Shown here: positions 33,675 to 45,694 of the stretch, piece after piece
Position numbering within the stretch: position 1 is the stretch's first letter
Layout: each line of letters begins with the position of its first letter
Origin: Orbilia blumenaviensis
Taxonomy: Eukaryota > Ascomycota > Orbiliomycetes > Orbiliales > Orbiliaceae
Direction: 5' to 3'
DNA: 64,000 nucleotides
Assembly: GCA_036872755.1 (NCBI GenBank)
Contig: JAVHNS010000004.1
Span: 1,922,001 to 1,986,000, forward strand
The notes under the pieces: generated by a model
Told to the model about the DNA's origin: nothing
What the model saw: only the letters and a program-made list of their open reading frames with translations
The model's database searches: none
Made by a program: the position numbers and the translations under genes

Positions 33675-35290
33675 ATACCTAGTCGGTAGCTCCTGGTTGG
33701 GATCCTCCTACATCCTTCTTTCCATGACCGGTTATCATCATTCACGATAACGCCCCTGTCCAAAAAAAATCTTCCTTCGTTTTGCTTCTCGGCATTGCTT
33801 TAGCGTCTTCGTTTTCCAAATCGGTGCTCTTTTGTTTTTACTTCCTATTCTTAACATTTCGGAGTTCGAACCCTCTCGAGGTTAGCGGGACTGGCGCGTC
33901 CAAAATACAAAATTGACCATTCTATTCGGGCAAAGGCAGCGACATGCAGGTGGATTGTTTCTTTTCCTCTTTCCCTTCCTCCAAAAACTTTTTAATTTGG
34001 TTTTTTGGCTTTCTACGGTTCCGGCTTTGTGGTTTATGCCTAACTTGTGTATATCTACGCATTATTCCTATATCTTTCCTGCTTCCCTTTTTTCTTTTGC
34101 CCGGGCGCACCGCAAGAATTTTCGAAGTGAGATATTTCTTTTTCTTTGGAAAATTTACAAAATGACCATGGTAATAAGGATCGATTGTATGGCAAAATAC
34201 GACTCATGTCTTTTCTTCCCTTTTCATTCAAATGAGCTACACGCTTGAGGACATATATATAGTATATACAGAGTCAGAGTTCGGGATTAATATACCAATT
34301 GTAGTAAAATCTGAGTACTACTATAACATTCATACCATCATACAATACACCCTACGTCCAAGATATACGAAGATTTTGGCACGAAGTACCATGCTCACAC
34401 ATGTTTTATACCCCATGTTGACACCGTGCTAAATTGTGCATATCGATACCAGGACATTGTAATCACACAGATAGTTTTAGTAATACATGTGCGTCGCGTA
34501 TATCCTATCGAATCAGATGTTCTGGACTACTTTTGGTTAGGATAGTTAGGAATATCATTTCCAAGTTGAGCCTTTTTATTTTTTTTCTCGATTGATGACA
34601 ATGAGCTTTTTGCGTTGAAGAATGTAGTATTTTGCAACTAGTCATGCGGCTCTCTGTGCACTCAGAGCCGTTGCATTGAGCGCACTGTTCATGTTTAAAT
34701 CTTGGTATTCGAATATTTGATTCTTATAATTCAAGTCTATCTGGACACGAAAAAGGAGATGTTAGGGGAAAAAAAGAAGAGAGAAAGAGAAAGAGAAAGT
34801 ACTGGTAGCGAAACCTCGGATCAAAGAAGGAAAAATATGCAGCTAGAAGAGAGAATTTGCGATTATCGACTGCAAACCTGACCATGCATTGTCATCATCA
34901 TCGTGACCGGAAACCGTATATGCAAAAAGCATGCAAATATAGCGTGCATGCGAGAGAAAAGCAAAAGCAATACTGACAATCTCACTTAAAGAAATGAAAG
35001 GAAAGGAGAGAAGAGGAAGCGAAATGAAGGTTAGAGGGGGAAAAAAATGGAACAGGAGTGAGGGGAAGGGAGGGCTGATGAGTGAGAAGTGAAAAGAAGA
35101 CTATTAAAAAGTTATTCTATAGTAGTGTAGCTCTCGTCCTACAAATATATAAAATTTTGTTTTTGGTTTTGAGCAGCAAGCCCCCCCTCCTTCCCTACAT
35201 CCTCACCCGCCATAGCCAAAACAAAACGAGGTCGCCAAAAAATATATCAAAAACAATGGTCTCTCCCCCCTCCACTCTAGGTCCCGCCTA
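33675..35290. other. Convergent 3' spacer
   Basis: 1.6 kb between convergent genes; T-rich (33830-34160) and then A/G-rich (34750-35100). A small imperfect stem-loop lies at 34633-34675. No gene is supported. Confidence 0.5.
34633..34675. other. Imperfect inverted repeat / stem-loop
   Basis: TGCAAC (34633-34638) pairs with GTTGCA (34670-34675), and inside it CGGCTCT (34647-34653) pairs with AGAGCCG (34664-34670) around a 10-base loop. The outer and inner arms share one base at 34670, so they cannot both be fully paired. It could act in a 3' UTR or be chance. Confidence 0.35.
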
Positions 35291-38200
35291 TTAGCCATCC
35301 TCAGCGGCGTTAGTCTCCACGATGACAGGAATAGTGAATGGGTGATGAAATTCTTCCTGGTGCCCGATATATGGTGATTCCGGTGTGGCTTCCTCAGGTG
35401 GGTCAGGGAAGATAGTTTCGGCGTGACCAATCCAGTTTCGTACCATCTGTTGGAAATATCCGAAATCCGGACTGAAACCCATGGTACCGCTGCCGTCGTT
35501 AGCCATTCCCATGCCGAAGACGATAGCAAGGTTGACAGTGTTCATTTTGTTGATATGTGAGTTTTGTGCGATTCTGTACAAACAAATAGACGGTTAGCAA
35601 TCAGGGCTAGGGTATGAGGAGAAAACGTCAACTTACAAGTGCAGATGTCTATAAAATCGTTGGAGGAAGAAGTAGATCCATGGAGGAAGCTTAGCAAAAC
35701 AGTTCCTATAGTACAACGGCTTTTCGGAATCCTCGATATCGGCTACCAAAGGAGTTAACAACTTGGTGTATCTCAGGCTTAAAGAAAAATAGCAACATAC
35801 CTGGCATTGCTCGAAGATCCTCAAGGAGCTCAGGGGACAAAAGTGTGTTTGGCATTTCCCTCATGAAGAGTTTGAAGCACCCGGCAATAGCGTTGATGTC
35901 AAACCATCGGTCATCATCCATTCGGACATCGACCTCAGAATCAAGGGCTGCCTTGAGCGCGCCAATACTGCTCGTGGCTCCAGGAACACGGTAGATACCA
36001 ACTTCCTCCAATCCTATATTTTAATTTGTCAGTACCTAATAAATTTTGTAATCGTAACGAGCGTCTACAAACCTCTGCGCTCGACCTCTCCTAGCATCAT
36101 CTCAACAACATATGGGACCTTGAGGCCGTCCCTCTGGTAAAGTTTCTCTAATGAAACACCGAAAGCTAGAACAAAACATCAATATAATCCGCAACCTCAA
36201 TTGGGTAAAGGTGTATGGGACAAGCTTACATGGTGCAACGATCACTGTTGCTGTTGAGGCCATTCCACCGTCCATCGCCTCATCGCCATCTGTGTTTACA
36301 GTGTCTCCACTAATCGCCTCTAGAGAATGCAGCCATGCTTGGGTATCTTCCGATCCGGTAGCTTGGAACAGAAAACTCAACCCGTCTTCAGTCTTCATTT
36401 TCCATATCTGCCTCTGCCTGAACGAAGGTGACGAATGCATCCCCGCAAGTCTGTAGAGATCAATTATTATTGCAGGCTTGGTTTTATAATTTGAAATATG
36501 CATCGTAGGAAGCTCAGAAGGTGGAACAACCTTGCTAGCGGTCGGTGGCGTCCAGGTCGAAGATATGGCCATTGATATTGGACGCACCGCCTTGAAAAGA
36601 GTATTCACTGCTAAGCGTCGCCCCGACTTCTTCTCAGTCACAGGATCCATCCTCATCGACGAAGATTTGGTCTTCTGAGAAGCCTTGAGCTGGCCTCGAT
36701 GTTGCTTTTCAACACTCTCACGGTACTTTCCGTCTCGCTTTCGTTTGTCATGTTCCTTCTGGAGTAGGCGATAGAATACCTTCGTTCGGTTGGATTTCGT
36801 AACAGCATTCTCCCGGAAAGCGATTTCCTTTAGATGTTTCCTGTCAGGACGACCCAACCGACTTGAAGTTTGTCGATCATGGTTAGGGTTAGGCGTTCCA
36901 ACTTCTTCATTCGAGCCTCCCATATTCGGAGAATTGGGGTCTATGTCAAAGAAGTTGCTAACGAGATTGAACACATATCTCCTCTTGTCGAAGTTGATCA
37001 GACGGCTGTTCTCTATCAACATGTTGGGTACATTGCAAATGATCTCGAGCATGCGGTCGAGCAACCAGGATGGACAGACGGTCATCGGTCCATACAGTTT
37101 GCTCTCCTCATTCAGCGTCGGCACAACGTTCTGCAAAATATCAAGGTCAGAATGTCTCCCTGTCGACAGTTCTCCGGCAAGGTTCCAAGCGTGTGTGAAC
37201 ATCCGGCTTTCAGGTGAGCAAAGCGCCGCCGCTATCGCATTCCCAACGAACGATGGAACTGATTGGCGAGGAACTGGACTGCCTGCATTCTCGTATATGT
37301 CAAGCACGGACATTCTCCGTTGACATATCGAGATGCATCTCAGAAGTGAGAAAATCCTTTGCGACCGCTCATCCGCGTTGATGCGGTTGTCGGTCACAAT
37401 GGAAATGAACATATTCGTCACATCTGCCTGGAGGTTCGCGAAGGCCCGGATAGGCGGTGGTAAACTTTGGAACACAGTTTCGTTAGCATCCACCCGCGGG
37501 AGATTCTTCAAGATCAAAAAGACATTTTGGAGGATATCTTCATCTTCAAAGAGTTGCGCGGTGGACTTAGAAACCAGAAATCCGCTCAACTCAGTAGACT
37601 GCATCTCTAGGATTTCAAAGGTAATCATCCAGTCGACAAGCCTAATTTCGGTAAAAGCTCGTCTGGCATGGTTTTCAACCTGGTCGATGAATTCCTCGAG
37701 GTACTTGAGTGGACAGTGGACTGGAACAGAAAGGGAAGGAGGTGAATGGAAGATGTTTGAAGGCCGTAAGGGATGGTAAAAGCTTCTCTCGAACTGATCC
37801 CTGACATCCTCGAATAGGTTAAATATTTGTTCAATCATGTCTGGGAGTTCTTCATGGCTGGAAGTATGCTGATCCCACATCACAAACTCTCTGGAGAGCA
37901 TCGCGATGAATTCGACAAAGGCATCCCTTAGGCCGAGATCTCCATGGAAGTCAATATAGAATTCGTCGACCCAGAAGCTTAAAACTCGTAGGATCCCAAG
38001 ATGTATCCTCGCCACCATGATCCAATCCAACACCTCATCCTTGTCTTGATAGAGACCCATCCAGTCAGGGAATACATCATCATCCTTAACCTTGTCCGAT
38101 AGTCTGGCAGCAGATCGGGCACCAAGTAGCCTCTTTTTGAGGTACTCGAGCAACACAATTGGCAAGCAGAAACTATTGGATCTGTTAGTGTATATTCTGT

Positions 38201-41086
38201 AAAATAGGAGCGCCTACACTACCAATTCTTACCTGCGGAAAGTGGCCAGGAATGTAATGATAAAAAGTTCATCATCCATCCCAAACACTGGCAGCTCTTT
38301 CTTCTCTCCATTTTCACTTCGAGAAAACATCCTGGTGCCAAAGTCCTGCACCCCAAGCACGAGAATATCTACAAGTCTCTCTAGGGTACCGCCCTTAGTG
38401 ACCACATTCATGGCTTTTGCGCTATATCTGGACGGATTGACCATCGACGGTGGTCTATCACGGTCGGCTCCATCAGCATGCCCCGACGCGATACTCAAAG
38501 GCCGTCGCCCATGCTCAATTAAACTGGTTGGGCGAGATCCCCCCATATCTGTATTAACATCGGCTTTCAACATCAGTTCTCCATCGTTGCTATAGAAGCT
38601 CTCTTCGTCGACACCCAGAACGTCTCGGACAGCCCTCAAAATGGTACTATCCTTGCTTTGGAGACCCGCTGTTCTTTCATGTGTGGCCACATCTAGCGCA
38701 TTATAGCCAGTAGTTTTCGCCGATCGCGGTGGCGGGAATGACCGTGTACGTCGTAAAGTTGGGGTAGAAGTGCTTGGTGTGGAAAGCATAGGGTCATTAT
38801 CCATCTCAATAGCTGTTAAATTTCCGGTACTCGCGTTAAAGTGCTTCTTTCCAAAAGCTTCGGCAATCGTCAATGTGTCCTCCCAGTTGAAGAGGGAAAA
38901 TCCTGGTAATAACTCTGTAAATGCTAAGGGGATGCTGGTACCAGTACTCAGTGGTGGTTTTTGATGGTAATGTGGCTGGACGTAGAACCCGGTATTAGGT
39001 CGTTCCGCCGCCAAGGACATCTGAAAGAGGGATGAAGAATACACGGAGATCGCCTTAGACCCATTGTTTAAGAGCCGTAGACACTGCTGTATCCTAGGGT
39101 CTTCCTTATATTTTGTGGGTGGGATTTCTTTCCCGTTCGCATTCTTCTCATCAGGGTAGCGGCTCCACCGCCTGAGGCCAGCCTCAATCCCTTCATATCC
39201 CTCGAGAAACTTCTTGCAGTTGATCTTGTTGTTTCTACTGTCTGTAGTTTCAGTGAGAGAATGGCACAAATCACCAAAGTACGGAACAATATCCTGGACT
39301 GCAATCGTGGCACCGCCGCCCCCAGGGGCCATGACGCTGGGTCGGACTGCCTCCGTCGTGTTTAATTCGAACTTACGGCGCTCGAGGTCCAACATCACGG
39401 GCACCCATTCTTCTACCACAGTAGTCAGTTTTGATGCCTCGATCATCTGCCACGTCATCTGAAGTCTGAGGATTGCAGGTGAAAGAATGGCCATAATAAC
39501 TGAGAACCAGCCAACCATATCGCCCATATCCTGGAGTATCCTGCCGACGTCAATCCAACGCGAAAGCAGGGAAGCTCGGAACTCGTGCGAATGGTTCGGC
39601 ATGAGGATATCAGTACACAGTTTTTCTCCCAGGAAATGAATCGCATTAGAGGTGAAAACCAAGGGGTTCTTATTCGCGGCTGGGAGGGCGTGCGTAACGT
39701 CCATCAGGAGCGAAATATCGTTCCCGGGATTCCATATCTGAAGATATTTCTTGTGGAACAGGTGAATCTGCTGCGCTAAATGGCCGGCAGGTATCGAAAG
39801 GAACTCGTTCGGTGAGAGGGTAAGCGCCTGCCGTTTTTCATGATTATCCGATTCCTTGCCTACACAACCAGGGGTTAATGCTCTATACAGAGAATGCACG
39901 CTTGTCTGTCAGGGGTGTGGGAAACTATCAGCTTACCTACATTCGTCGAGAAGAGCTCGGACTTCAGATGACTTAGTTTAGATTCCACCCTTCCAGACAA
40001 AGTAATCGCCAGTTGTGCATTGTGCGGCTTAATTCCCTTCTCTATCAGAGCGATCAAAGACTCATGGTATCTCATTTCCAGCAGCATCCCAAACGAAGAA
40101 TCGACAATTGTCGTTACAATCTTCTCGATTTTTCCACTGATGTTCCTCCCCTTTGCGTACTCTGTGAAGGTCGCGAGGGCTGTCTCTGGAATCGTCCATG
40201 CTGGGAGAGTCAATAGCATAGACCTGAAAAACAGGTCATTTTGGCCAAATAAAATCTCGTGGCATATAGCCTCAACTGATCCGCTAGCAACCGAACCATC
40301 CTCTTCCAAGACCAGGTCGGGATGTCTGTCTTCCTTGCTGTACTTCAAAGTAGATGTCTCCTGTGACGAAACGAGGGCAATATCGGGGGCAGTCTGAGGC
40401 CGAGTTGCTGTAGTAGTGGTGCTCGCGATAGAACCTGCAGTCTTAGGCGGGACTTTGGCTAGAACGTCGAAAGATCGGATATGCAGGTTCTGGGGCGGCT
40501 TGTACAAGCTCAGATGATGGCCTTGGATAACCGCGAAATGCAGCTTCCAAGCATCCTTGAGGGCCCCCTTTCTCGAATAGTGGGAATTCACAACATTGAG
40601 CCACCCTTCCAACACCAACTCCTGCGACCTTCCATGGTGATCTCCAAAAAAGGATGCTTCATCCGATTCTGGGAATTTTCCACCACTGGTTAAGGAAGCC
40701 GTATGAGGTCTCCTTAACTCCGTATTTTTATCCCCAGCTCTCGGATCCCCCAGAAATCCATCGGTTTGCTGCCGATGCAGCTGCTGGACTGATGACGAAG
40801 ATGACGACGGAGACTTCGACCGGGCGAATATATCGTTTACGGAGCGTGAGATGCTTCGAACATGGCTGTTTAAGGATGCAGACCCCGCTTTGGAATTTTT
40901 GGTCTTGAAGGTAGAAGTTGGAGTAGAGGAAGGGCTAAAGGGAGACGAAGGGCTGAACGCCCCAGATTTCCGATTGGCGTTTGAGGTCAGGAGCTCAGGC
41001 CGCTGTCTATCTTTGCTCCCTTCGCTACGCCTACGCGGTACAGGACCAGTCGGCTGCGTGAGGTTTTGGCGGTTTAGTTGCGACAT
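35291..41086 (-). CDS. BEM2: Bem2-like RasGEF/PH/RhoGAP polarity protein
   Basis: Seven exons on the minus strand: 41086-39937, 39859-38233, 38181-36230, 36165-36073, 36013-35801, 35742-35637 and 35573-35291, giving 1,807 residues, the largest protein here. Bem2 in yeast is a GTPase-activating protein for Rho-type GTPases that controls actin and cell polarity. In order: a disordered Ser/Arg-rich N terminus; a PH-like segment (ELVLEGWLNVVNSHYSRKG...WKLHFAVIQGHHLSLY, about 150-200); a RasGEF-like region (about 395-560, LGEKLCTDILMPNHSHEFRASLLSRW); a second GEF-N-like region (about 860-990); a PH domain (about 1450-1565); and a RhoGAP domain (about 1575-1775), with arginine finger Arg1616 in VGIYRVPG and the NLAIVFGM motif. 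The RasGEF part may be catalytically inactive, as in Bem2. The domain order supports the assignment. Confidence 0.93.
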
Positions 41087-42394
41087 AAATAAGGACTACT
41101 TGCTTTGCAGTACCATCGTTAGCAGATGTCGAAAAGGATAGAAAAAGATGAAGCAAAGGCTGTCTTCGTCTTCGTCTCTGTGGTTTTGTTTTTCTGTGAG
41201 TTTAAGTTCCTATATTTATTTTTCTTGGATTCGGTGGAGGTTTTCGAGGTTTATATTATAAGGGAAGTAATTGGTAATACGGGAAGGCGTGTGCGTGAAT
41301 CGAGAAGTTGTCCGAAGGGTGTAGTGTAGTTGGCAGGTCGAGGGAGTTAGTTGATTTTGGATAAAACCCCTGGCAACGCAAAGGCTCCAGAACACCGGCC
41401 TTGCCTTTGTAGAAGGACGAAGGAAAGGGAAATTGGGGAATCGGTTTCTATTCTGGTTGTAGCTATTGACCCCGGGCTGCTTCCGATTGCGCTCTCGTTG
41501 TGATCACTGGGAAATACGGAGTTCTAGTTCGAACGCAGAATCGAATCGTTAAATTGGAATGTGGTATTTGGCCCAAAACGGTCGAATGTTAAAGGGAAAC
41601 GGTTCGAAACGGTGCAGTGCACTGCTTCGCACAGCTAGGTGGAGTACCTTTATGTCAATGCAATGGATAGTACTCCGTATGTTATTAACTATTGATTGAG
41701 AGGAACAGAAACAGGAACAGAAACAGCTGCCATCCGGGCTTGGGCTGCTTGGTGGGGTGGTACCGTACTCGTCCAACAGGATGGGGTTCAACTAGTGTCT
41801 GGGTTCGAAGCGCCACGTGAGATATATTTAGCAGCTTGAGATTATTATATTAAGTGGGTGGGTTCATCGAATATAAGATCCATGGGTTTCGGTGGGTAAA
41901 TACGGGGTGCGAGGTTTAAGTTTCAATGTCTACAACCTCACATTTTGAGGGGTTGCAGTTGTCCTTGTCATTGTCACTGTCATCACTTGATACTTAGTAC
42001 TTAGTTTGAACTTGGCCAAACGTATTGGAAGAATAAATCGGATGCGATCTGATCGCAATTAGTATGTACACCCATGTGTATGTTCTAAGCTAGTTCGACT
42101 ACCCCCTCCGGAACAATATAGAGGAAAACACCATAAGCAAAGAGGGGAAAAGAGAAGGGGGAGAAAAAAGGGATCTAGTTAAATGGTTCGGACGATAAGC
42201 GGGCTTTGGTATATGATATGCATGGGGGGCTTTTAGTGAGGGGGCGGGATGCAATTGGGGGGTTTGTATTATTCACTTATTCATACTCCGGGGGGTCAAT
42301 GCATTTGATATCGAGACGAGAAATGATGCAGGGATTAAAGGAGAAAAAAAGGGATGTTCGACGGGTGGCTGGTTGAGGGCGACAAGTATTAGGT
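41087..42394. other. Intergenic (BEM2 promoter and ITC1 3' side)
   Basis: Contains the BEM2 leader on the left and the ITC1 3' end on the right. Short repeats such as GAACAGAAACAGGAACAGAAACAG near 41703-41726 occur. No gene is supported. Confidence 0.5.
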
Positions 42395-45300
42395 TTAACG
42401 AGTGCGAGAGTTCCGTGACGACCGGGACTCTTGCTGGCCTTTCCGGCCCTTCGTTCGCGCCGGCTGCTCCGAATGGTAGTGCCCAAGCCGTTCCCCGGCA
42501 AGGTTGTTCTTCCATTTCAGACATCTTTGAATCGGGACCTGGGCCACCGACTTCGTTCGCGTAGACATCCGGACAACTACTTCGGTTCCGTGGCTCGAGT
42601 CCGACGGATTGAGGTATCGCTGTCGAGACTCCATCGAGTTAATGATGTGCTCTTTATAGAGCTCTAGTTCCTTCTTCAGCTTCAGCTCCCGTTCGCCCTT
42701 AGTATCCAACCACTCCAGCAAGCTGTTGAAGTCCTCTGGGTCGTCGATATACGCCCATTTCTCTGGGCCACGGAGAGCTGCGTTTCCTTCTTCCTTCTTC
42801 CGACGCTCTTTAATGGACATTGCGACTCGGGTTCCATCATTGGTATCGTTGTTGATGACCCTATCCAAGTCCAGGAACTCCTTTTGTTCCTCCATCGAAG
42901 CACCCTGCAGCCACAACCGTCCCATGGCAAAGCCCGAATCTGCGGTCGAGCTTGTTGGGATACCCGCATAGGGCATCCCATTTCTTTCAAAGAACCAGTA
43001 ACGGTTCCAGAACCTATCCCTCCCAAGGAGGCGGAGTCTCGCGCAGTCCGATTCCCTCAAGTCACTATCTAGCTCGGCAATCGCTGCTTCCTCCTGTCGA
43101 ATTTTAGCCTTCGTCTTCTCGACGTTAAGGCATGCCCGCTTGTATCTCTGCTGGGATTCCTGGAGTTTGGCGTTAGCCTCCTCCTTCTCCTTCTCCTGCT
43201 CCCGCTTCCTCTTCCGCTCGGCCGCCCGGTTTGAAGGACGCCTGATAACCGGGCGGCTGGCGTCTGAGTCTTCCTCGTTATCTAGCTCCGGGGTGTCGTA
43301 GCCATTGCTCATCTTCGTATCATCCCCCTCCTCCTTGATCGGCGACGAAGGCTCATTCTCAGGCAATAATTGCCTCCTCTCATCCTCCAAAGTCTTCAAC
43401 TCCTCGATACTATAATACGAACAAAAATTAGCAAAATAACGAGGCAAAAAACCTGCTTATATGAATCCACTTACAAGACTTTGCGGGCCTTTTGGTGCTC
43501 AATCTTGTCCTTCCTAAGCTTCGTCATTGCCTCTCCGCACTCCTCCATGTAATTACGCACAATTGGCGTCTCGAAGGTGAGCTTCTGGAGGAGCTGGATT
43601 ATCTTGATCTTCGTATTGATATCCAGATCTCTGTATTGGGCCCTCGCTGTTATAAGCAATGGCTCTTCTCCTAGCGGCGAAAAGTACCGCAAAATATCCG
43701 TCGCTAGAGGCTTGAATTGCTTATTGTTGGAGATCTGACTGAAGAGACCAACGATGATCGTCTCCCACCCGCCATGCTGGAAATCTCGTTTCCGGAGCAA
43801 TTCTAACCAGACTGGATTTTGATTGTCTCCATGGCCATTTACTGTGGCCTTCGACAGTTCCTTGAAACGGGCACTAGAGCGTCTTGTCTGCATCCTATCT
43901 TCTTCCTCTTCTTCTTCCTCATCGTCGTCGCCGTCAGAATCTAGATCCAGAATGCTCGCGATCTTGACACTACCCTCATCACCTTCGTCCACCAGCGCTT
44001 TCAGCATCGAACAGTGTATTTCTAACAACAACAGACAATCTTGGTGATCATCGTTGTAGAACAACGCTTCGACATAATCATCAAATGTGAATGAATCGAG
44101 AAGGAATGGTTCGCAGTAAACATTCAGGAAAACCCAAGTTTCGAGGAGCAAGGGAACGCTTTCCTCTGACAACTTCTTCCCAGAAATGATTTCGTGCAGT
44201 CGTTTCACTGTTGGTCGTTTTTTCGGATTCAGGGACGGCATTATCGTCAGATCTTCAATCGGATACTTGATAAGAGGTTTCGGGGGAGGTTTCGGAGGTT
44301 CGGGTGCAGCCTGGATTTTCAGTACCGTAGCATTAGAATGCCCTGATGTCGTTTGCTTCCCTTCGGTATCTTTCTGTTTTCCTTTCCCTTTCCCAGTTGG
44401 TTTCGGCGGAATCGGATCCGGGGACGACCCAGGTCCAGTACCAGCAATCGTTAAAGAAAACCCTTTCTCAGCCTGAGCTTTTCGAACTGCCAGCATCGCC
44501 TTCCTTTCAGCAACTGTTGATCCCCTCTGCAAATGTCTCGGTATCGCTTGACTAATGCAAAACATCCGCGCGTAGGACTCTTTTACTAGCCAAGGCGCCC
44601 CATTCCATGCTTCTCGATGAACTGTGTTTTTGATGAATGCTCGCAACATCGCCTTAGTGAATATTCTCCGGTCTCGAGTCAGATCGTCGGGCCCTAGGGA
44701 AATCTCGGATCCTCGATTTATAAGGCTGACTGTGTAAACAGCAGTTGCCGGCTTCGATACTTCTCCTTGTGCATTTGTCTGTTCCGGAAAGGAGCTTTTT
44801 TCTCGAATCTGGCCTTCAGTTTTGTCGTTATTATGAAGAGTCGCAATGACATGTTCCCCCGGATAGAAATCCCCCTTGAAAGCCTATGATTATTTCCTAT
44901 TTTTTAGTAAAGTTTGAAATTTTTGTCGTAACTTCGAAGTATATACTAACGTCGTATATGAGATCAACTAAGATTCCAACTTGTCAGCTCGTGTAACGTC
45001 TCAGGAATTCATTTTACTAGCAAACATACCCAAGTTATCTATCCTCGGTATCGTCTGGAACTGAACCTTCTTCAAGATGGGGCCTTTCAGCGCATCTGGA
45101 AACGATTCCTCGACATCCTTAGAACCAGCAAGCTGTACAAAGTAATGTGATTAACATCAAAAAACTTGTGGCGCGCAAGTAGGACAGTTAACATACCTCG
45201 CTCTCCAGCGCTGAGAAAAAATCGAGTCCTGAGTGGCCCGTGATCTCACAAATGAAACGTTTCTTTCCTAAATGTTAGTAAAGTAGATCCCAAAGCTAAG

Positions 45301-45694
45301 CTATTTAGACTAGCTGCACGTACCCCTTTGTAAAATTGCATACTATGTAAAAACTCGTTAGTCCTAGCTTTGGGATATAAAAGCTGCCCGCTATTTTTGC
45401 ACTAACCGAGCTAAGTAGTCTTCATATTCAGTGAATATCTCGCCAGTGGCATCGATGACCCAGACCTATATAAGGAGGTAGTTAGCTTGACACTCGAGGA
45501 TATTCTTTAGCGTGCATAAGATTAGGGTTTATCTTACCTCTTGGTCATCATCTGCAATCTCCGGAGTGGGCAGAAACTGCACCGGCTTACGTTTGAATAG
45601 AACCTATACCCGGTCTCATCAGTACTTGCTATTAAGATGCAAATCCAATATTTATAATTATCATAAAAGGGTCAAAATAAAACAAATATACCAT
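42395..45694 (-). CDS. ITC1: Itc1/ACF1-type ISWI remodeller subunit (WAC, DDT, WHIM)
   Basis: Nine exons on the minus strand: 45694-45692 (only the ATG), 45603-45538, 45465-45407, 45342-45324 (19 bases), 45262-45197, 45132-45030, 44967-44951 (17 bases), 44883-43475 and 43409-42395, giving 918 residues. Itc1 partners the ISWI ATPase Isw2 to slide nucleosomes and repress transcription. Seen: N-terminal MVLFKRKPVQFLP and a WAC domain (about 20-135: KRFICEITGHSGLDFFSALESE, DALKGPILKKVQFQTIPRIDNLVDLIYDAF); a Pro/Lys linker; a DDT domain (about 355-395, LLLETWVFLNVYCEPFLLDSFTFDDYVEAL); an acidic stretch; and the WHIM region (about 700-725, LLGRDRFWNRYWFFERNG). In exon 5 the acceptor is the second AG (TTTAGGAAAG), needed to keep frame. 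Confidence 0.93.

Noticed and set aside
39906..39936. Possible 31-base intron at the BEM2 exon 1/2 junction
   Set aside because: Too short for a spliceosomal intron; using the acceptor at TTGTGTAG (78 bases) keeps frame and gives a conserved join.
41810..41830. GGTTCGA-like T-loop sequences (also near 365, 2250, 33860)
   Set aside because: Checked as possible tRNA genes, but I could not find matching acceptor, D and anticodon arms around any of them.
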